Source of the DNA: Asanoa ferruginea
Lineage (GTDB): Bacteria; Actinomycetota; Actinomycetes; Mycobacteriales; Micromonosporaceae
Direction of reading: 5' to 3'
Assembly (NCBI RefSeq): GCF_003387075.1
Contig: NZ_QUMQ01000001.1
Location: 4,774,001-4,838,000, forward strand
Length of the DNA: 64,000 bases
The notes under the pieces were generated by a model, which did no database searches, was not told where the DNA came from, and saw nothing but the letters and a program-made list of their open reading frames with translations. Shown here piece after piece: positions 58,362 to 64,000 of this stretch (its first letter is position 1; each line of letters opens with the position of its first letter). A program made the translations under genes and the position numbers.

Positions 58362-59219
58362 ATGGCGATCACCCTGGGCGACAACCGCTACGGCAAGGCC
58401 GAGGTCCGCCTCGTCCGGGTGGTCCGCGACGGCGCCCGCCACGAACTGCGCGACCTGACCGTCAGCGTGGCGCTGGCCGGCGACCTGGCCGCCGCGCACG
58501 AGGGCGACAACAGCGGCGTGCTTCCGACCGACACCCAGAAGAACACGGTGTACGCGTTCGCGAAGCGCTACGGCGTCGGCGAGCCGGAGGCGTTCGGCCT
58601 GCTGCTGGCCCGGCACTTCGTCGACACCCAGCCGACCATCTCGTGGGCCCGGGTCGACCTGATCGAGCACCCGTGGTCGCGGCTCGGCCCGCACTCGTTC
58701 GCCCGCGACGGCGGCCCGACCCGGGTCGCGTCGGTGACCGTGACCGGCGACGCGTCCCACGTGGTCAGCGGCCTGGCCGGCCTGGTGCTGCTCAACACCA
58801 CCGACTCCGAGTTCCACGGCTACGTGCGCGACGGCTACACGACGCTGCCCGAGACCACCGACCGGGTCCTGGCCACCGAGGTCTCCGCCCGCTGGCGCTG
58901 GGCCTCGGTCGGCGCCGCCGCGTCGTGGGGCGCGTCCTTCCAGGGCGTCCGCGACGCGCTGGTCGAGGCGTTCGTCGAGACCTACAGCTACTCGCTACAG
59001 CAGACGCTCTACGCGATGGGTTCGCGGGCCCTGGAGAAACAGCCGGAGCTCGCCGAGGTGCGCCTGGTGCTGCCCAACAAGCACCACTTCCTGGTCGACC
59101 TGGCGCCGTTCGGGCTCGACAACGACAACGAGGTCTACGTCGCCACCGACCGGCCCTACGGGCTGATCGAGGGCACCGTGCTTCGTGACGACGCGCCCCC
59201 GGCGCCGGAGGCGTGGTGA
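58362..59219 (+). CDS. Urate oxidase (uricase)
   Basis: 285 residues of the uricase (T-fold) family: DNRYGKAEVRLVRVVRDG (catalytic Lys), SGVLPTDTQKNTVYAFAKRY (Thr and Asn that hold urate and oxygen), then NTTDSEFHGYVRDGYTTLPE, ATEVSARWRWAS and LPNKHHFLVDL. It oxidises urate to 5-hydroxyisourate with O2 and no cofactor, feeding the preceding fused enzyme. Start ATG 58362, 4 bp after the upstream stop. Family length is about 290-300 residues, so it is complete. Confidence 0.95.
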   Translation: MAITLGDNRYGKAEVRLVRVVRDGARHELRDLTVSVALAGDLAAAHEGDNSGVLPTDTQKNTVYAFAKRYGVGEPEAFGLLLARHFVDTQPTISWARVDLIEHPWSRLGPHSFARDGGPTRVASVTVTGDASHVVSGLAGLVLLNTTDSEFHGYVRDGYTTLPETTDRVLATEVSARWRWASVGAAASWGASFQGVRDALVEAFVETYSYSLQQTLYAMGSRALEKQPELAEVRLVLPNKHHFLVDLAPFGLDNDNEVYVATDRPYGLIEGTVLRDDAPPAPEAW

Positions 59220-59221
59220 CC

Positions 59222-60079
59222 ATGGAGTTCCTGCGACCGGCCGACTGGGCCGAAGCCCTCGCCGCGAAGGCGGCCCACCCCGACGCCGTGCCGATCGCCG
59301 GTGGCACCGACGTGATGGTCGACCTCAACTTCGACCGGTCCCGGCCGGCGGCGCTGCTCGACCTGACCCGGGTCGGCGCGCTCACCGACTGGGGCACCGA
59401 CGGCGACCTGCTGCGGATCGGCGCCGGCGTTACCTACCGGCGGCTGATCGACGAACTGGCCGGCCGGGTCCCCGGGCTCGCGCTGGCCGCCCGCACGGTC
59501 GGCTCGCCGCAGATCCGCAACCGGGGCACGGTCGGCGGCAACCTGGGCTCCGCGTCGCCGGCCGGTGACGCGCACCCCGCGCTGCTGGCGTCCGGCGCTC
59601 TGGTCGAACTCGCGTCGGCCCGGGGCACCCGCCGGGTGCCCGCCGCCGAGTTCTTCGTCGGCCCCAAGCGCTCGGTCGAGACGCCCGACGAGCTGATCGC
59701 CGCGTTCCTGGTGCCGGCCGTCCCGGGCGCTGAGCAGTTCGCCAAGGTCGGCACCCGCAACGCGATGGTGATCGCGGTCTGCTCGTTCGCACTGTCGCTC
59801 GACCCGCGGACCCATAGCGTGGGCACCGGGATCGGCTCGGCCGGGCCGACCCCGCTGCGCGCCACCGAGGCCGCCTCGTTCCTGGCCGCTGAACTGCCAT
59901 GGGAGTCCCTCGGTCCGGTTCCGGCGGCGGTGGCGGCCCGGTTCGGTGACCTGGTCGGCGCGGCCGCACGGCCGATTGACGACGTGCGGGGCAGCGCCGA
60001 CTATCGGCGGCACGCGCTGGCCGTGCTGGCCCGCCGCACGCTCGGCTGGGCCTGGGCGGATCTGGGAGGTGCGCGATGA
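59222..60079 (+). CDS. Xanthine dehydrogenase FAD-binding subunit
   Basis: 285 residues from ATG 59222 (GTG 59216, overlapping the uricase stop, is equally possible; GGAGG lies at 59206-59210). MEFLRPADWAEAL and PIAGGTDVMVDL match the family entry and the FAD-contact loop. RNRGTVGGNLGSASPAGDAH is the second FAD motif, and GTRNAMVIAVCSFALSL fits the C-terminal CO_deh_flav_C domain. It passes electrons from the iron-sulfur subunit to FAD and then NAD. The stop overlaps the next start (ATGA). Confidence 0.93.
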   Translation: MEFLRPADWAEALAAKAAHPDAVPIAGGTDVMVDLNFDRSRPAALLDLTRVGALTDWGTDGDLLRIGAGVTYRRLIDELAGRVPGLALAARTVGSPQIRNRGTVGGNLGSASPAGDAHPALLASGALVELASARGTRRVPAAEFFVGPKRSVETPDELIAAFLVPAVPGAEQFAKVGTRNAMVIAVCSFALSLDPRTHSVGTGIGSAGPTPLRATEAASFLAAELPWESLGPVPAAVAARFGDLVGAAARPIDDVRGSADYRRHALAVLARRTLGWAWADLGGAR

Positions 60080-60543
60080 GGGTCAGCTTCGAGGTCAACG
60101 GCGAGGCCCGGGATGCCGACGACGTCTGGCCCGGCGAGAGCCTGCTCTACGTGCTCCGCGAGCGGCTCGGTCTGCCCGGCGCGAAGAACGCCTGCGAGCA
60201 GGGCGAGTGCGGTTCCTGCACGGTCTACCTCGACGGGGTGCCGGTGTGCGCCTGCCTGGTCGCGGCCGGCCAGGCACACGGCCGCGCGGTGACCACGGTC
60301 GAAGGGCTCGCGCCCGGCACCGGCGAAGAGCAGCTCGACCGGGTGCAGCGGGCGTTCCTGGCCACCGGCGCCGTCCAGTGCGGGTTCTGCACGCCCGGCC
60401 TGATCGTCGCGGTGCACGACCTGCTGGCCCGCGACCCGGCGCCGAGCGACCCCGACATCCGCGAGGCGCTGGCCGGCAACCTGTGCCGCTGCACCGGCTA
60501 CGAGAAGATCATGGAAGCGGTCCGGCTGGCGGCGACGTCATGA
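60076..60543 (+). CDS. Xanthine dehydrogenase 2Fe-2S subunit
   Basis: 155 residues. The plant-type cluster ligands are Cys40, Cys45, Cys48 and Cys60 in [17 protein letters not shown] and following. The second cluster has Cys102, Cys105, Cys137 and Cys139 in QCGFCTPG and [13 protein letters not shown]. This is the standard small subunit of molybdenum hydroxylases, which relays electrons from the molybdenum centre to FAD. It overlaps both neighbours (ATGA each side). Confidence 0.95.
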   Translation: MRVSFEVNGEARDADDVWPGESLLYVLRERLGLPGAKNACEQGECGSCTVYLDGVPVCACLVAAGQAHGRAVTTVEGLAPGTGEEQLDRVQRAFLATGAVQCGFCTPGLIVAVHDLLARDPAPSDPDIREALAGNLCRCTGYEKIMEAVRLAATS

Positions 60544-61892
60544 TTCTGATCGAAAACTGCGCGATCGCGACCGTCGACGCCGCCGGCACCGAATACGTCG
60601 ACGGCCACGTGGTGATCGGCGACGACGGGCGCATCGCCTCCGTCGGCGCCGGGCACGCCGGCCGCTTCCAGTCGGTCCGCCGCGTCGACGGCACCGGTTG
60701 CCTGCTCACCCCGGGCCTGGTCAATACCCACCACCACCTCTACCAGTGGGCGACCCGCGGCTTCGCGCCCGACGGCACCCTCTTCGAGTGGCTGACCACG
60801 CTCTACCCGATCTGGGCCGGCCTCGACGCCGAGACGGTCTCGGCCACCACCGCGGCCGGGCTCGGCTGGCTGGCCATGTCCGGCTGCACGACCAGCACCG
60901 ATCACCACTACGTCTACCCGGGTGCGGCCGGCGACCTGATGGCCGCCCAGGTGGCCGCCGCGCAGGAGGTCGGCCTGCGCTTCCATCCCACCCGCGGCTC
61001 GATGGACCTGGGCCGGTCGGCCGGCGGGCTGCCGCCCGACGAGGTGGTGGAGAAGACCGACGACGCGCTCGCCGCCACCGAGGAGGCGATCACCCGCTAC
61101 CACGACCCGGCGCCCGACTCGATGCTCCAGATCGCGGTCGCGCCCTGCTCGCCGTTCTCGGTGACCGGCCGGCTGATGGAAGAGGCGGCGACGCTGGCCC
61201 GGCGACACGGCGTGCGGCTGCACACCCACCTGGCCGAGACCGCCGACGAGACCGATTTCTGCCGCGAGCAGTTCGGCTGCACGCCGGTCGAATACGCCGA
61301 GCGGCTCGGCTGGCTCGGCACCGACGTCTGGCTGGCCCACGCGGTGCACCTCGACGACGCGGCGATCGGCAAGCTGGCGGCGACCGGCACCGCGGTCGCG
61401 CACTGCCCGAGCTCCAACGCCCGACTCGGTGCCGGCATGGCCCGGGTGCGCGAGTTGCTCGACGCCGGCGTCCCGGTCGGGCTCGGCGTCGACGGCGCCG
61501 CATCGCAGGAGGCCAACCAGCTCGGCGCCGAGTTGCGGCAGGCGCTCTACACGGCCCGGCTGCGCGGCGGCCCGACCGGGCTGACCGCTCGCGAGGCGCT
61601 CCGGCTGGGCACCATGGGCGGCGCCCGCTGCCTGGGTCGCGAGGCCGACCTCGGCTCGATCGAGAAGGGCAAGCTCGCCGACCTGGCGCTCTGGCGCCTC
61701 GACGACCTCGGGCACGTCGGCATCGACGACCCGGTCACCGCGCTGGTCTTCGGCCCGCCGGCCACGCTCGAACTGCTGACCGTCGGTGGCCGGACGATCG
61801 TCGAATACGGGGAGTTGCGCACAGCCGACGACCGTGACCTGACCCGGCGCACCCGCCGAGCCCACCGCGCGCTGCTCCGGAGGGCCCGATGA
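60540..61892 (+). CDS. 8-oxoguanine deaminase-like amidohydrolase
   Basis: 450 residues. LTPGLVNTHHHLYQWATRGF (HxH metal motif with the extra His-Leu-Tyr-Gln of the 8-oxoguanine/isoguanine deaminase group), RLHTHLAETADETDFC, AHAVHLDDA, AHCPSSNARLGAG and GLGVDGAASQEANQL (metal Asp) follow in order. It removes the amino group of 8-oxoguanine to give urate, or deaminates a similar purine. It fits the operon, because urate is degraded by uricase. Start ATG 60540 overlaps the iron-sulfur gene stop, and the stop overlaps the next start. Confidence 0.85.
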   Translation: MILIENCAIATVDAAGTEYVDGHVVIGDDGRIASVGAGHAGRFQSVRRVDGTGCLLTPGLVNTHHHLYQWATRGFAPDGTLFEWLTTLYPIWAGLDAETVSATTAAGLGWLAMSGCTTSTDHHYVYPGAAGDLMAAQVAAAQEVGLRFHPTRGSMDLGRSAGGLPPDEVVEKTDDALAATEEAITRYHDPAPDSMLQIAVAPCSPFSVTGRLMEEAATLARRHGVRLHTHLAETADETDFCREQFGCTPVEYAERLGWLGTDVWLAHAVHLDDAAIGKLAATGTAVAHCPSSNARLGAGMARVRELLDAGVPVGLGVDGAASQEANQLGAELRQALYTARLRGGPTGLTAREALRLGTMGGARCLGREADLGSIEKGKLADLALWRLDDLGHVGIDDPVTALVFGPPATLELLTVGGRTIVEYGELRTADDRDLTRRTRRAHRALLRRAR

Positions 61893-64000
61893 CCTCTGCT
61901 CTGAAAGAGACGACCACCGTCGCCGGCGGCGTCGGCACCTCACCGCAGCGCCCCGACGGGATCCTCAAGGTATCCGGCGAGTTCGCCTACTCGTCCGACC
62001 TGTGGGCCGACGAGATGCTCTGGGGCGCGACGCTGCGCTCGCCACACCCGAGCGCCGAGATCCGCGAGATCGACATCAGCGCCGCGCTGGCCCTGCCCGG
62101 CGTCTACGCGGTGCTGACCGCTGACGACATACCCGGTGCCAAGCATTACGGGCTCGAAGTGGTCGACCAGCCGGTGCTCGCCGTCGACGAGGTGCGCTAC
62201 GAGGGCGAGCCGGTCGCGATCGTGGCCGCCGACCACCCGGAGACCGCCCGCCGCGCCGCCGCCCGCATCCGGGTCGAATACGCGGTCCGGGCACCGGTCA
62301 CCGACGCCGAGGAAGCGCTGGCCCGCGGCGACCTGGTCCGGCACGTGCCGGTGCACCGTTTCGCCTCGGCCGGCGGCGGCGCGCTCACGGCCGACGTGGT
62401 GGTCACCGGCACCTACGAGGTCGGGATGCAGGACCAGGCGTTCCTCGGCCCCGAGTCGGGGCTCGCCGTGCCGGCCGAAGACGGTGGGATCGACCTGTTC
62501 GTCGCCACCCAGTGGTTGCACGTCGACCAGCGGCAGGTCGCCGCGTGCCTGGGCCTGCCGACCGAGAAGGTGCGGCTCAGCCTGGCCGGTGTCGGCGGCG
62601 CCTTCGGCGCGCGCGAAGACCTCTCCATGCAGGTGCACGCCAGTCTGCTCGCGCTGCACACCGGAAAACCCGTCAAAATGGTGTACGGCCGGGAGGAGTC
62701 CTTCTTCGGCCACGTGCACCGGCACCCGGCGCGGATGTTCTACGAGCACGGCGCCGACCGCACCGGGAAGCTGGTCTACGTCAAGGCCCGGATCGTGCTC
62801 GACGGCGGCGCCTACACCTCGTCGACGCCGGCCGTGGTGGCCAACGCGGCGACGCTGGGCGTCGGGCCCTACGAGGTGCCGACCGTGGTGATCGACGCCT
62901 ACGGGGTCTACACCAACAACCCGCCCTGCGGCGCGATGCGCGGCTTCGGCGCGGTGCAGGCCTGCTTCGCCTACGAGTCGCAGATGGACAAGCTGGCCGC
63001 CGCGATCGGCGTCGACCCGGTCGAGATCCGCCGGCGCAACGCGATGACGACCGGCTCGGTGATGCCGACCGGCCAGATCGTCGACGGCCCGGCCCCGGTC
63101 GCCGACCTGCTCGCGCTGGTCCGCGACCGGCCCCTGCCGGCGCCCTACGCGGGCGACGACCGCGAGCGGCCCGGCGGGGTGGCCAACACCACCCACGGCG
63201 AGGGCGTGGTGCGCGGCGTCGGCTACGCGATCGGCATCAAGAACGTCTGCTTCTCCGAGGGCTTCGACGACTATTCCACCGCGCGGGTCCGGCTGACCGT
63301 GATCGGCGGCGAGCCGGCGGTGCTGGTGCACACCGCCGCCGCCGAGGTCGGCCAGGGCCTGGTCACCGTGCAGGCGCAGATCGCCCGCACCGAACTCGGC
63401 GTCGCCCGGGTCTCGGTCGCGACGGCCGACACCTCGGTGGGCAGCGCCGGCTCGTCGTCGGCGTCCCGGCAGACCTACATGACCGGCGGCGCGGTGCGGG
63501 CGGCCTGCCAGGCGGTGCGGGCCACCGTGCTCGGTCGGCTCGGCCGCACCGACGAGCTGTCCCTGGTCGACGGCAAGGTGGTCGCCGCCGACGGCTCGGT
63601 GATCGCCTCCCTGGTCGAGCTGCTCGGCGACGACACGGTCGAGGAGACGGTGGAGTGGCGGCACAAGCCGACCTCGCCACTCGACCCGGCGACCGGCCAG
63701 GGCGACGCCCACGTGCAATACGCGTTCGCGGCACACCGGGCGGTCGTCGACGTCGACACCGAGCTCGGCCTCGTCCGGGTCGTGGAGATCGCCACCGCGC
63801 AAGACGTCGGCAAGGCGGTCAACCCGCAGGCGGTGGTCGGCCAGATCCAGGGCGGCACCGCGCAGGGCCTCGGGCTGGCCGTGATGGAGGAGATCCAGGT
63901 GGTCGACGGGGTGATCCGCAACCCGTCCTTCACCGACTACCTGATTCCCACGATCCTCGACATGCCGCCGATGTCGGTCGACGTGCTCGAGCTGGGCGAC
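61889..64000 (+). CDS. Xanthine dehydrogenase molybdopterin-binding subunit, 3'-truncated by window
   Basis: The frame is open for 704 codons to the window end. RPDGILKVSGEFAYSSDLWA is the family entry, EVGMQDQAFLGPESGLAVPA and GVGGAFGAREDLSMQVHASL are molybdopterin-contact regions, GAMRGFGAVQACFAYESQMD fits the substrate-binding Arg region, and AAEVGQGLVTVQAQIA and VGSAGSSSASRQTYMTGGA continue the pattern. The C-terminal G-E-P/active-site Glu is not in the window. It completes a three-subunit xanthine dehydrogenase with the FAD and Fe-S genes before it. Start ATG 61889, overlapping the deaminase stop. Confidence 0.93.
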   Translation, partial: MTSALKETTTVAGGVGTSPQRPDGILKVSGEFAYSSDLWADEMLWGATLRSPHPSAEIREIDISAALALPGVYAVLTADDIPGAKHYGLEVVDQPVLAVDEVRYEGEPVAIVAADHPETARRAAARIRVEYAVRAPVTDAEEALARGDLVRHVPVHRFASAGGGALTADVVVTGTYEVGMQDQAFLGPESGLAVPAEDGGIDLFVATQWLHVDQRQVAACLGLPTEKVRLSLAGVGGAFGAREDLSMQVHASLLALHTGKPVKMVYGREESFFGHVHRHPARMFYEHGADRTGKLVYVKARIVLDGGAYTSSTPAVVANAATLGVGPYEVPTVVIDAYGVYTNNPPCGAMRGFGAVQACFAYESQMDKLAAAIGVDPVEIRRRNAMTTGSVMPTGQIVDGPAPVADLLALVRDRPLPAPYAGDDRERPGGVANTTHGEGVVRGVGYAIGIKNVCFSEGFDDYSTARVRLTVIGGEPAVLVHTAAAEVGQGLVTVQAQIARTELGVARVSVATADTSVGSAGSSSASRQTYMTGGAVRAACQAVRATVLGRLGRTDELSLVDGKVVAADGSVIASLVELLGDDTVEETVEWRHKPTSPLDPATGQGDAHVQYAFAAHRAVVDVDTELGLVRVVEIATAQDVGKAVNPQAVVGQIQGGTAQGLGLAVMEEIQVVDGVIRNPSFTDYLIPTILDMPPMSVDVLELGD

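Noticed and set aside
1-64000. tRNA, rRNA, insertion sequences, att sites and prophage genes.
   Set aside because: No tRNA T-loop pattern in a cloverleaf context, no transposase or integrase motif and no phage structural genes were found by reading.

Overview
The window is a stretch of very high G+C, GTG-rich actinomycete chromosome. GTGA and ATGA stop/start overlaps are frequent. The gene set fits a filamentous actinomycete, and I would guess Micromonosporaceae: an F420-type luciferase-like oxidoreductase, a PAC2 protein, a class F sortase, a LAL regulator, a SigB/F/G sigma factor and DUF1707 proteins. This is inference from gene content and composition. There is no rRNA, no tRNA I can recognise, no CRISPR array, no insertion sequence and no prophage. 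It looks like ordinary chromosome with small accessory pockets.

Layout. 1-1906: end of a membrane fusion protein plus a MacB-like ABC exporter. 1907-2386: intergenic 57-bp tandem repeats and a strong hairpin. 2387-5024: an ABC-2 exporter operon with a winged-helix regulator and membrane protein, read leftward from a palindromic promoter. 5045-10717: small stand-alone genes (YciI, DUF4331, DUF427, FMN reductase, an unknown Cys-rich protein, two acetyltransferases). 10740-15990: a LAL regulator and three lipoprotein genes. 16214-18556: a SUKH-like gene, a palindromic terminator and about 1.1 kb of noncoding minisatellite, then an unknown gene. 18615-24789: helicase-trmB, a sortase and likely substrate, exonuclease III and PAC2. 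25202-32944: a cell-surface lytic-type protein, a CBM-like protein, an EcsC-like protein, a two-component system, a DUF1707 protein, a sugar-dehydrogenase-like lipoprotein and a small membrane protein. 32959-39285: succinate-semialdehyde dehydrogenase, ArsR-MFS pair, LLM oxidoreductase, CPA1 antiporter and UBP-type zinc finger. 39433-39494: a perfect 62-bp palindrome. 39502-49938: secreted propeller protein, Nramp-related transporter, DUF2252, DHA2 efflux pump, PP2C phosphatase and membrane protein, zinc metalloprotease with an overlapping small gene. 49940-51826: divergent SLATT-type membrane protein and TIR-domain protein. 51829-56695: TerC, a reduced GH13-like protein, GlgX and a SigB/F/G sigma factor.

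56892-64000 (window end) is a purine-oxidation operon. It holds a MobA-like nucleotidyltransferase (probably for the molybdenum cofactor), a fused OHCU decarboxylase/HIU hydrolase, uricase, the three xanthine dehydrogenase subunits (the last cut by the window edge) and an 8-oxoguanine-deaminase-like amidohydrolase. Together they would take xanthine and 8-oxoguanine to urate and then to allantoin. The OHCU gene has no standard start codon where the family N-terminus lies.

The points most worth a second look are the divergent TIR/SLATT pair (a candidate NAD-linked abortive defence module), the dispersed palindromic bidirectional terminator present twice, 69-bp-period GC-rich minisatellites at three separate loci (including a 93-residue insertion in the histidine-kinase ATP-binding domain), the sortase/substrate pair with unusual motifs, twin 18-bp dyads in front of the two-component system, and the odd OHCU start.
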